From NCBI RefSeq assembly GCF_004193775.1, contig NC_041018.1:37736608-37800607 (forward strand): 64,000 bases of DNA, read 5' to 3'. Position 1 is the stretch's first letter, and each line of letters opens with the position of its first letter. Positions 36,022-47,530 of this stretch are shown here, piece after piece. A program made the translations under genes and the position numbers. The notes beneath the pieces are model-generated. The model made no database searches and was not told the origin of the DNA. It saw only the letters and a program-made list of their open reading frames with translations. The DNA comes from Glycine soja. Taxonomy: Eukaryota; Streptophyta; Magnoliopsida; Fabales; Fabaceae.

Positions 36022-36052
36022 CTGTATTTAATTCCTATAAATAAAAAAAATA

Positions 36053-36866
36053 CTAAAGCACACTTACAACACGCTAACATAATTTATATAATTAGGAACT
36101 GTTTGGTTCAAATGAGAGGAGCGAAAGGGAGAAATTAGGGAGAAATTTTAATAGAGGGAAGGGAAAGGAAGAAGATGAATTTTGATTAGACAATTTATTT
36201 GGTTTAAGAGGAGACAAAGGGAGGGAATTAAATTAAGGAGAGGGGAGGTAACCCTTAGTTAATATATATTAAATTAGGAGGAGACAAAGGGAGCGATTTT
36301 AATTAAGGGGAGGGAAGGTAACCCTTAGTTAACATATATTAAATGCTATGCGATTATAAATGAGACTTGTTAGATAAAAAGTGACATTCTAAACTTTTAT
36401 AATTTTGAACTAATTTCAGTGTGTTAAGTAACATTTGTCATGACATCTACAAACCATACAGTTGAATTAGGACACGACTTACGAAAGCCTTTATATCTCT
36501 ATTAACGTGAATCAAACAATTAACATAATAAAAACGGAAATCCACAAACCAGCACTTGGAATGTAATTAAGGATCGTGATTCTATACAAAAGGGTAGTAG
36601 TAGTAGTTGAATAAAACCTAAAGATCCCTACCCCAATGAAGATTTCTGAAGGACCCAAGACAAATAATACATTAGCCAGAATGATACACATTAAGACACA
36701 ATATAGTATTGTCACCACATTTTTTTTTTTGCAATTCTAATAGTGAGACCTTTTTCCTGATTCTGTGCATATGCATATTAAATAACACAAGATTTAACAT
36801 CCTAACACTTTTTACACTTCACAGCAACTTAACTCTCCTTGCACAAGTTTAAATTATGAAAATTCC
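36053..36866. other. Spacer downstream of the NPY-type gene, with a 70-bp tandem duplication
   Basis: Holds two consecutive copies of a 70-bp unit (about 36208-36277 and 36278-36347) sharing GAGGAGACAAAGGGAG and GGTAACCCTTAGTTAA.ATAT. The part nearest 36866 should be the 3' UTR of the minus-strand gene. No other gene seen. Confidence 0.6.
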
Positions 36867-39800
36867 CTAAGAGATAGAATGCCTCCTGTGTCTCAATGAT
36901 GAGCCAGATGATTTGGTATCTCCAGGGACTACAGAAGTAGGGCTATTGGAACTCCCTGAGGTCTCTGAGCTTCTATTTTCTCCTTGTCCCTTACCAACAA
37001 TCCATAGCTTGTCAAAGATTCTCCTTGACCTAGATGGCAGCAACTGCATGCCACTTCTGCTGTTCTTGCTACTCTTCTTGTTCAACTTCCCATTCTTTTG
37101 CAACTGTTCATCTCTAATCTTCATGTGACACATCTGGTTGTCGAGGGATTGGCAGCTTTCTCCCCCCGATTTCGCACACTCCTCGTCTCCGTTGACATGA
37201 GTGTTTGTAGAATTGTGTGGACTGTTGCCGAGTGCACGAGCATTGGAAGCAGCTCTGACCTGCTCAAAATAGAGAACCTGCACCACAACTCGAAGAGGAA
37301 GGCGTTCATTCTGTGCAGCATGCATCGATGCTTCTACTGTCAATTTCTTGACATCCATTAGTCCACATATGTTCTTCCTTTCAGATTTTGTCAAACTTGG
37401 GTGCTCCTGAAGATTAAAGACTTAAGAGTGAATACTAAAAATGCCATTAGATAGTTAAGGCTTAATCATTTCACCATTGTCCTTTCTTAGTCATTAAAAA
37501 ATATACACATTAGTAGTAGTATTAAGCAGCACCAATTAGTTTATTGCAACAGTAGAAAACTGCTGGAGTTTAGATATGTAACTTGCTAAGCAATGCTCCA
37601 GCATAACAAGCTTCATTATACAAGATTTTAAATATTGGTTAAATAATTATTTTATTAATAATTAATGATAAACACAACAAAATAATATGACAGAATCATG
37701 TTACTCAATATATGGGATATGTTATGAGGGGAATCAATCAAATAATTAAAATAATTTTCTCCATGGCCACAAGGATAGAAGCAATACAACTGACCGTCAG
37801 TCAAGTCATGCTAATTTTTTTATCATAGGATGATTTTATGCTTCATGTTTACAAAATCTTACCTTCAAGTATACGTCTATAGCTCTGTACAGACCATCAT
37901 GATTTGGTCTAGCAAACTCTGGAATTGACTGTGATAGAGCAACAAAGCTAGAGAGGCTGAGATTTGGATCATGTGCAATTTCTCCAAGATAACCATCAAC
38001 CAACTTGCCAACATTCAACAAAGACCTCTGTCCTAAAATTGACTCATCATTTGCTCTATCTTTCTTCTCCTCAACCACCACATCACGGCTTCCCTTTATG
38101 TTAGTCATGTATAGATTCAAAAGATCTTGCACCAAATCAACATCATATTTGGTATTCTGGGGGAACCTTGCTGGAATCAGTAAATCTTTGACAGAAGCTT
38201 CATGAAATTTTAGACCAATGCTCTTCATCAATTGTCCCCTAGAAGACTCATCAGCTTCAACTAATATGGCCACTTTCAGTAGCTTCAGCAAGAAACTACA
38301 CGAACAACCCATGCCATTATCACACGGCAACAAACAGACAATTGTTTCTACAAGAGATTTGTTCCTCCAGGCATGAGCATCAGAAACCAATGCATCAACA
38401 GAATCAGGCAACCATCTTACAGCATAGATTTTTAGTGCCTCGCCAATCACAACTCCGTCCATTCTTCCCTTTGACTTGACAGTAATCATTACACGTTTAT
38501 AAAGATCAATGTCCAGCTCACATATATCTTCAACCCACCAATCCTTAGGAACAGGCTCAATTTTCTCTTGTGGTGTTATCTTGTCCTCAACGATTTTATC
38601 AAGCTCCGATAATTTACGGTTATAAGTGTAAGACCAAGTGATGTTTGCAGGATCCACAGAAGTTTTAGAAGCTATGGAATCTATACATCTCCCAACAATC
38701 TTTAAGTCCTCAGCCCACGGTAGAAGAGATTTAGTAGTTTGGAGAACAATTATAGAATCCTTCCAGCTGCGAAAGATACTCGAGGTAAGAAACACCTCAA
38801 TTTTGAAAATCAAGTTTCCTCTATCAATATCCTCAGTCATCTCAAGGTACTCAGCGGCGCAACGAGCAGCCACAACATTGTAAGCATTAAGAGTAACAGT
38901 CATTCCATAGCAGAACTTTGCACATATTTCAAAGGCCTTGGGACCACCAGGAAAATCATCCAATTGAATTTCATCAGCATTCTCTTCATTAGCCTTTGAC
39001 AGCAACTTTTGTAAACTATTACTCTTGGACAGTAGAGGGAACTACAATTCAAGAAAAAGTCATCATCAATAAACAAAAAAAGGAAGAATCAAAAGCTAGT
39101 TGTGTCTCCATAAAATCCACAAATTATAAAAAGGAAATGCAAACTCAATGCATAAAGTAAAATACAAACTGGAGTGGTCTTATAGTCAAATTCAGACTTT
39201 CAAGAATCTTTCAATTCAGTCCAATAGAAAACAGTAAAACATTAGTCAGTAAATTGTAAAAGATGATGTTGAAATAACAAAATATTTCCAAAATAACTGT
39301 AAGTTGCTAGTGTTACAATGGACACCTAAAAATATTTGCTATGGCTAATATAGTACCAGTAGCTGATTAATTAAAATTAATGTGATAATTATACTTACCT
39401 CCCCTAAGGTTAGACTCACTACACTTGAAACCTTTATTCTTTGAAAAATTACACTTGCCTCATTACATTATTTACAGTTCTCTCATTTTGACACCCTTTT
39501 TGTTTAAAGAGTTACACCTATGACATACCAACCGTACTCATAAGTAGGGACCATACACAAAGTCCCATTAAAAATAACAAGACAAGGGAGGTAAGTGTAA
39601 TATTCCAAACAAAACAAGATGTCAGTGCTATTATCACTAATAATATCAGGGGTGGTCATTGTAAATATCCCTTATTAAAATAATTAAAATAATGTTTTAT
39701 TTATTTATTTAAGAGGGTAATAAAACAAAGATGCTGACAAAGTACATACCTTGTGCAGGTGAAACTTAACTTCACCAACAGTTATGATAATATCTGTAGC

Positions 39801-40558
39801 CAATTCAGATGATATATACCTGCATAAATTGGAAATGAGTTAGTTAGCTTATAAAGAAGGGCAAATTATTCAAGTGACAAAAAACATGACAAGGAGGGAA
39901 TCAATGAACCCTCACCCCCATAATATAATGAAGTCACACATGCAAGGTATGCATGCAGGATCATGTCATGTCACATCATCACAAAATTATGACAGAAGAA
40001 AATAAATTCAGGAAGTCAAAAACTAGCAACCAGAAGTATTAAACAAAGATGCAAGCTGTTCACCACAATGTGACAAAGAATTAGTTAAATTTTACATCTT
40101 GATAACAATCAAATAGCTCCAAAATCCAAAAAGGCTTGTCACAACTCACCCCACCCCCCTGAAAAAGAAAAACTAAATACATGATTTGCCAGAAGTTATA
40201 ATATCTGAAATCTATGCTCTTGAGGGATTCGTAAAATTCAATTTTATTTATCCCAAGTACAAATAAATTTCTATATACAGAGCAGAAAATTCAACTCATT
40301 AAAAATCCCGAGAAAAAATAACAAACTGGAGAGGAGCACATCCAAATTAATATCACTGCCCAAACGTTTTTCTCACTTTTTCAGTTAAATACATGCATAC
40401 ATACATACACCACATGCATGACAGATGACACTTCGTTGTCGCATACGGTTTTAATAACAGGCTGAAAATCCATCCACAACTGAAAATTCTCAAACCTTAT
40501 CTCCACACACACACGAGATGGTAACCATAATCTAAGTACACTTACTGAAGTCACATGC

Positions 40559-40597
<39 letters not shown>

Positions 40598-41153
40598 AAT
40601 TAGTATCGTTTTATATAGGTATGCATTTTGCCATGATTTAACATGCAGGGAACTGCATACACTTTACCAATATTTGGACCACAAACTAATAAAATAAAAT
40701 AACTTCACAATTCCAAAACAGAACCACCTCCGATTCATTAGCACTCTCTCACTCTCTCTCTTCTTTTCCAGTTAGCAGCAATATAGAATATTAACATTAC
40801 TTCAGGGGTTATTCTTATGCAGACAAAAAAATAATGGCTTTCTTTTGAATGCATATTCAGTAATGAAACTCTAACTAGAAGTGCCTCAAGTGCATCAATG
40901 ACCAACAACAACATCTCAGTTCATATTGTGCCAGATAACAGTTACACGCATTAACTTCATTCCTGACACCAAAAAGCCATAAAAAAAAAGAACATAACAA
41001 AACACCCAAGAACACAGAAAGCACAACAAACATAAAAACTTAAAAAAAACAACAACCAAAAGGAGGAAAAAAAAAAAGAAGGGCACACTACCTGATAGAT
41101 TTTCCATCGCTTTGAAGAGCATCAGGCTTCGAACCCAACTTCATAAACTTCAT
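36867..41153 (-). CDS. NPH3/BTB-domain protein, NPY1/MAB4 (ENP)-type
   Basis: NPY proteins act with AGC kinases at the plasma membrane to set PIN auxin-carrier polarity during organ formation; the BTB domain may serve as a CUL3 adaptor. Four exons (41153-41092, 39819-39750, 39041-37863, 37406-36867) join in phase to 616 codons. The start [19 protein letters not shown] is the conserved family N-terminus. The BTB domain spans roughly 28-130 ([27 protein letters not shown]). The NPH3 domain begins at [10 protein letters not shown] (211 on), contains [13 protein letters not shown], and ends around [16 protein letters not shown] and [20 protein letters not shown]. The C-terminal tail is Ser/Arg rich and ends RHRRHSIS. 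The length fits the family. The exact paralogue is uncertain. Confidence 0.94.
39384..39606. mobile_element. Inverted-repeat element in NPY-type gene intron 2
   Basis: ATTATACTTACCTCCCCT (about 39388) is inverted at AGGGAGGTAAGTGTAATATT (about 39585-39604). An extra related copy, ATTACACTTGCCTC, lies inside. Non-coding; the ends are approximate and may extend to about 39690. Confidence 0.5.
40563..40596. repeat. (AT)n microsatellite in NPY-type gene intron 1
   Basis: About 17 uninterrupted AT units. Confidence 0.9.
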
Positions 41154-42700
41154 TTTTTTCTCTTTCTAATTTTTCTCTCCTTCAAACCAAACCAAAAAAG
41201 CCACCACACACACACAAAAAAAAACTATTTTTTTATTAAAAAACCAAAAACACACACACACACAAACGTTCTTAGAATGAGTTTGAGAGAAAAAGACAAG
41301 GCAGTCCACCGTTTGGTTCGTTTCCTCCTATGTCAACAAAACAAAAACAACCTCACCAACAAAACGCGCGTGCGAGCGTGCGTGTGTAAATAGAGTAGTT
41401 CAACTTTTACTATGTATAAACCTTCACAACGATCTTTTGAGTCTCCACCAGAAAAAAAAAAAAAAAAAAAACTTGTTCAAAGAAGCATTTACGAAGGAAC
41501 AAGGAAGGAAGGTTGTAGAAGAAGAAAAAGAAGGGGGTGGAAAGTGAGAACTAGGAGAGGAAGCGTGTTACGCAATGGAATGAATTGAATGCGGTGAAAA
41601 AGAAGAAGTATTCTTTTCTTTTTTTGACGGTAAAATTTAGTAATTTGGGAGAGTGGTGCACAGAGAAAAATGGCGTCAGAAATAGGAAATAAATGGTCGC
41701 CGCCTTTGGTATAAATGAAGGAGATTCGGTGAAGATATTGGTTGGGAGGACGCGAATCACGAGAGAAGAGAAGAAGGAGGTTGGGTTTCTATGTTCCTTG
41801 TTTGTTTGGTTCTTCTTCTTCTTCTTCTTCTGCTGTGAATAATGAGCGTTTTGACGCGCTTGTCTTCAACGAGCTTGGTTGCTGGATAAAGAGAGTGGGA
41901 AAGTTAGAGAGAGAAAGGATGTGTTTGGGGTAATGTAATGTAAATGTGTGTAATAAGTACTGTACTACTGTTGTTGTTGTTGTTATAACAAGACAGTGGG
42001 TTTGTGTAGGGAGTAGGGGACTATGTTGACAGGGTGGCTCAGAGGTTACTTTATGAGTTTATGTTTTTGTCCAGAAAGCACGCCTTCTTTTCTTATTGAC
42101 GCTTTTCTCCCTTCTCTTCCCTTTTATTCTCCACTGTCTCCTTTTTTTTCCTCTTTCCCTCCTCATGCATCTCTAATGGGGTTTGTTGAATAATGAAAAT
42201 AATTCTTCATTGGAATAAATCTATCTACCCATGTGATATCAAAAGTTTTTACATATAAGACTTATATGTTATGTAAGAAATTATTTTTTAATAATTAAAA
42301 ATAATATTTATTTAATACATATTAATATCATATTTAAATAAAAATATAAAATATAAAAATATAAATTCTTTTACTATTTGTATAAGATTATATATAAATT
42401 ACTTATATAATATTTTAAGAATCATAAAAATTAACTCCACTTCTCTCATCAACCCGTTATTGTACTCCTTCGTGTAATTCCTTCATTCACTTTGTTTCAT
42501 CTTTATTACTTTCCTCCGCTTCATTGTTACGAGGTGTAGAATAGAATGAGATGAATTTTATTCAAATGTATTAATAGTGAAAATGTTTTTTTTTTATATT
42601 ATTTGCTAATTATAGAGTGTATCATGTACAGTCAAATTCTTAAAATCCATAATAAGAGATTGAATTTCATATATTATCGTTGTAAAGATATTTTCATATT
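41154..42700. other. 5' UTR and promoter region of the NPY-type gene, then AT-rich spacer
   Basis: Contains A-rich and (CA)n tracts (about 41204-41266), a poly(A) run near 41453-41471, and TCTTCT repeats (about 41811-41830). The plus-strand open frame 41742-41933 is driven by this low complexity and is not accepted. No second gene is seen before the LINE. Confidence 0.5.
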
Positions 42701-42717
42701 GTTAATTAATGAAGAAT

Positions 42718-43896
42718 CAATTTGGTTTCATGCCGGGAAGGTCGACCATGGAAGCGATTTATTTATTACGGCAGGTGATGGAGCAATATCGCATGACCCA
42801 ACAAGACTTGCACTTGATTTTTATTGACTTGGAGAAAGCGTATGATAGAGTGCCTAGAGAGATTTTGTGGAAAGTTCTAGAGAAGAAAGGGGTTAGGGTT
42901 GCATATATTCGAGCTATCCAAGATATGTATGATAGGGTATCGACTAGTGTTAGGACACAGGGTGGAGAGTCAGACGATTTTCCCATCACAATTGGTTTAC
43001 ATCAAGGGTCAACCCTTAGCCCCTACCTTTTTACCTTAATTCTGGATGTCCTCACGGAACAAATCCAAGAGATAGCGCCGAGATGCATGCTTTTTGCAGA
43101 TGACATAGTCCTCCTTGGAGAGTCGAGGGAGGAGTTGAATGAGAGGTTGGAAACTTGGAGACGAGCTCTAGAAACACATGGCTTTCGCCTAAGCAGAAGT
43201 AAATCGGAGTATATGGAATGTAAGTTCAACAAAAGAAGGAGGGTTTCTAAATCAGAGGTGAAAATAGGAGACCATATTATCCCTCAAGTCACACGGTTTA
43301 AATATCTTGGGTCTGTAATACAGGATGATGGGGAAATTGAAGGGGATGTGAATCATCGCATTCAAGCAGGATGGATGAAATGGAGAAAAGCATCGGGGGT
43401 GTTATGTGATGCAAAGGTACCGATCAAGCTAAAGGGAAAGTTTTATCGGACTGCGGTAAGACCGGCGATTTTGTACGGAACAGAATGTTGGGCGGTCAAG
43501 AGCCAACATGAGAATAAAGTAGGTGTAGCGGAGATGAGGATGTTGCGGTGGATGTGTGGTAAGACTCGACAGGATAAAATCAGAAACGAAGCTATTAGAG
43601 AGAGGGTTGGAGTAGCGCCTATTGTAGAGAAGATGGTGGAAAATAGACTTAGGTGGTTTGGGCATGTAGAGAGAAGACCGGTAGACTCTGTAGTGAGGAG
43701 AGTAGACCAGATGGAGAGAAGACAAACTATTCGAGGCAGAGGAAGACCCAAAAAGACTATAAGAGATGTTATCAAAAAGGATCTCGAACTTAATGATTTG
43801 GATAGAAGTATGGTACTTGATAGAACATTATGGCGGAAGTTGATCCATGTAGCCGACCCCACCTAGTGGGATAAGGCGTTGTTGTTGTTGTTGTTG
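42718..43896 (+). mobile_element. 5'-truncated LINE (plant RTE-like) with open RT frame
   Basis: Perfect 17-bp target duplications GTTAATTAATGAAGAAT lie at 42701-42717 and 43897-43913. The element is a non-LTR reverse transcriptase fragment with QFGFMPGRST, FIDLEKAYDRV, GLHQGSTLSPYLF and the active-site FADD (about 43096-43107). A C-terminal segment RMLRWMCGKTRQDKIRNEA and RWFGHVERRP follows. It ends in a (GTT)n 3' tail, as in RTE-type LINEs. The endonuclease and first RT blocks are missing. The frame from 42709 to 43866 is 385 codons without a stop, indicating a young insertion. Its Met-Lys-Asn comes from the target duplication. Confidence 0.9.
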
Positions 43897-45027
43897 GTTA
43901 ATTAATGAAGAATAATCTCAAGTGTCATTTTCCCGGTTATTATAATTTATAAAAGCAAATAAATTTACACAATATTTTATTAAATATAATAGTGTAAAAA
44001 AAGTATACTGTCCTTTCAAAAATTTAAGATAATTGGTTCTAGTCAAATTCTTATAATAATTAATTTAATGATTTTAGTATTTATCCGCTGTTAATAAAAA
44101 AAAGTTATACAATCAATTAATTAATTAAAAATTATAATAAATATGATTTTTAAAATAAATTTTATAAAAATTGACAAACTTATCATATATAGCAATTCAA
44201 TACATGTATTATTTGCTGATAATTATTTTTAAATTAGTTTGATATGAATACACTATCAATATTAAGATTTTTACACCATTAATTAATAAGAAATAATTAT
44301 TTATACTATAGAATTTTTAAGATAATTATTTTAAAAAATTTAAAAACTGGTTATAAGTAGTATGATATCACAGTTTGATGACAATATACTCTATTTTTAC
44401 TTATTTATTCATTTTGAAAATCATGTCGGGACAGTATGTCAAAATCAAACTTTAAAAACACCAACATTGTCAATCATTTACAGTAAGAATCACTATTAGA
44501 ATAATAATTTGAAAAACACTATACACTACACACTATTTACTCATCTCAAAATGTTCATGAACATGTCCCTTGTCAGTTTTTTATAATTTAACTAGGGAAA
44601 GTATGTCTTCTTCGTTGTTGTGTTGATTCCAAAAAGATGGTTTATGTAACACTCGTATACCATGCACCATGTTAGTATGTCTTTGTTATTATTATTCTCC
44701 TCTAATACCAATGAGAAAAAGTGTGGCTCTAGCTTTTGGCATGGAGAGAACTTACGTACTTTCCTTTTCGTGATTAAGATACCAGAATATTGATATCATA
44801 ATAGATGCTCATGCTTCTGCCATCGTCACCGGTTGTGAAAAGGAGTGTAGTGTTGTTCTTATGGTGGTTCAACACAACCATACCCTAGAAGGATGTTTGC
44901 GATGTTACGCCATGTCTCACCAACTTGCCCTGCTAGCTCCTCCTGGTTTTCAAACAGAAATTTCGAACCATGAAAAAACAAAAGTTTCGCCAGCTTTTTT
45001 TTTTGTTTTCTTGTGATTTTCATAATA

Positions 45028-45370
45028 AATATTTGGCTTAATTGTATTTTTTATTTCAATATTTTAATTTTTGACAAACTTTATCTCAACTTTCTAATTT
45101 ATTATATTTTATTCTTCATTTTTAAGAAACTTATAAATTTTACTTTAGTCATTTTTTTATTGATAAGCACAAAAAATGAGAGTAAAATTTTTCAAAAAAA
45201 AAAAAAATTAGGGATAAAAAGTATAATTATGTTATAAGTAAAATAATAGAGGGTAAAATCCAAGTTTCATAAAAGTTGAGATAAAATAAGTCAAATAAAT
45301 TTGTTGGGATAAAATTTACTACAAAATTAAAAAATTGAGAGTAAAAAATACAATTAAGGTCAAATATTTT
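45028..45370. mobile_element. MITE-like inverted-repeat element
   Basis: Left end ATATTTGGCTTAATTGTATT is matched inverted by the right end AATACAATTAAGGTCAAATA. The internal parts are also loosely palindromic. Non-coding. Confidence 0.6.
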
Positions 45371-47094
45371 ATTTTTTTAATTATGTAGCAAATGCCCGAG
45401 GACACTTAGTAAGACCAACAAATATTCATAAATATAGAAGTATCACATATGATATAAATGAAAAAATTAAACACCAAGTGAAAAGAGACCCACAAATCTA
45501 ATGCTTTAGATTTTTTTATTGAAATATGATAACAAATTCATTTATGTAATATGCTTGAAATTAATTGGTAAAAATCTCACCAATATTTATCCCCTCAATT
45601 ACACAATACATCCAAATTGGAAAAAAAATACTTATGAAATTTTATGTATATATAAATTATGGAATAAATATTTGTATTACTAATACGCGAAACATTACAT
45701 ATAATTAAGCATATTATCATTAATGTAAAAAAAATATTTTTTTAGTTTACACCACCGTAAGCATATATTTATATTTATATTATAGAAAAATAAATTATAA
45801 TTTTTAACAATTATTTCATTCTAGATGCTATTATTTCCTTATCATCATTATATTTATTTTTAAACGTATACATTTATTCCAATTTGGGTTATCAAGTTTA
45901 TTAAAAATATAAGAACATTAAAATTTACAAAAATTTCAATCTATGATAACATTATATAACTCGACTTAAATTAATAACATATCTAGATTAATGTTCAGAT
46001 ATCTTGAACAAAATAATTACAAGACTGTTAATTGTAGAAACAAAAAATTTCCATCCCCAGCCACCTCCGTTAAGCCTTTAGCATACAGAAAAGGTAAGTT
46101 TTATTCATTTGAGTATTACTTTCTTTGTGCAATACAAAACGTTATCAGCAAGATGGTTAGTTGCCCGGCTCATTTATTTCCAATAACTTCATAGAAACTT
46201 TCTCCAACTACCATCAAATGCTAATATAATTATTATTTTTTTTTACAGAAATTCGAATTATATATATTTTATTATTTTGAAAGAAAATACTATTTTCTAT
46301 GAGTTTTAACTTTTAATTTCGGTCATCTCTTCAAACTATTCTTATAAGTCACAAGAAAAACTGAAATTAAAAAAAATTAATTAATAAACCTTAATAAGAA
46401 AATAGTATTTTTATTATTATTTTATTAACTTTTGTAAAACTTAAATGAATAATAGTTATCTATGTTTTATCTCATAAAATTTATTTGAGTTTAATAAATA
46501 TAATTGTTTTTTATGCCGCAATGAATATAATTGTTAGTGTAAAGGTTTTTACACTTTTAATTAATTAAAATTTATTATTAATATAATTTTTAAAATAATT
46601 ATTGTAAAAAATTATCTATTTATAATTTATAACTGAATTACAATATAAAATCTTTTAAAATATTATCAATAATGTGAGTGTGAGAGAAAATAATGTAATT
46701 AACAAAAATGGTAATCTTGTATATGCTTGGGATAAGCTTATGCTTCTGATGTGCTTATTTACTGAAGGCATAGGTACATATCAAAATCTCACTGTCTTAT
46801 TCTTATTTAATTTATTCGTACGATGCATCCCATCGCTGTCTTTACAACTTGTATATTGAAACTTGAAAGGGAAGGAGGAAGTGATGCACGATATTTATCC
46901 AAAGGCATTTGGCAATTAATTAAATGTTCTAATTGCCTGTGAACATAAACACACGAAAGCAATGCCTCTATTAATTCCATCATATTCATCCAACTAATTA
47001 AAAAACATTGCTCGCAATCAAAGAGGAAAGAAAAGCAAGAAGAAGAAAAAAATCCATCGTCCAAAACGAAACTTAATTGCATCATATCATATTT

Positions 47095-47530
47095 GGTAAA
47101 ATTGTATTTTTGATCTCTCAGTTTATCTCGGGATTTGGTCCTCCATAATTGAATTCACTCACGAATTAAGTCATTATATTTTGTAAAATCATGCAATGTT
47201 GGTCCCCCAAATCAAGATTGAACGTTGACCGTTAACAAATGATGTTGACGGCATATGACGTTGTTATTGGATAATGACTGTCACGTATCATATCTGATTG
47301 ATCAATGAAAATAATAATACATTTTATTTTTTATGAAGTTGACATCCAATCTCAGAACATGACACATGACAAACATCATCCAATAAGAACGTGATACGTG
47401 GCAGCTAACATTACTTATTAACGGTCAACGTCCAATTGTGACTTAAAGGACTAATATTACACGATTTTACAAAATAAAAAAATGTAATTCGTGAATTAAA
47501 TTAATGGTAAACAAAAAATACAATTTTACC
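47095..47530. mobile_element. MITE-like element with terminal and internal inverted repeats
   Basis: Ends GGTAAAATTGTATTTTTG and AAAAAATACAATTTTACC are near-perfect inverted repeats. Internally GAACGTTGACCGTTAACAAA faces TTATTAACGGTCAACGTCC. No coding sequence and no clear target duplication. Confidence 0.65.

Larger units (their letters stand above)
31225..36052 (+). mobile_element. SINE copy 2, split by the gypsy element
   Basis: The left part (31225-31290) ends TAAATCATTGATACTGTA. The right part (36027-36052) continues TTTAATTCCTATAAATAAAAAAAA. Skipping the retrotransposon and one CTGTA copy, the two parts align end to end with the SINE at 14211-14306: box A-like TTTAACTCAATTGG, box B-like TTTAATTCCT and an A tract. 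Similar flanks (AAAGTGCTTAC before, AAAGCACACTTAC after) may be its own target duplication. Confidence 0.7.

Noticed and set aside
41742..41933. 63-codon frame upstream of the NPY-type gene
   Set aside because: Arg and Ser runs come from purine and TCT repeats in the promoter side; no family match.
42759..43862. Minus-strand open frames opposite the LINE
   Set aside because: They are shadows of the well-supported plus-strand reverse transcriptase frame.
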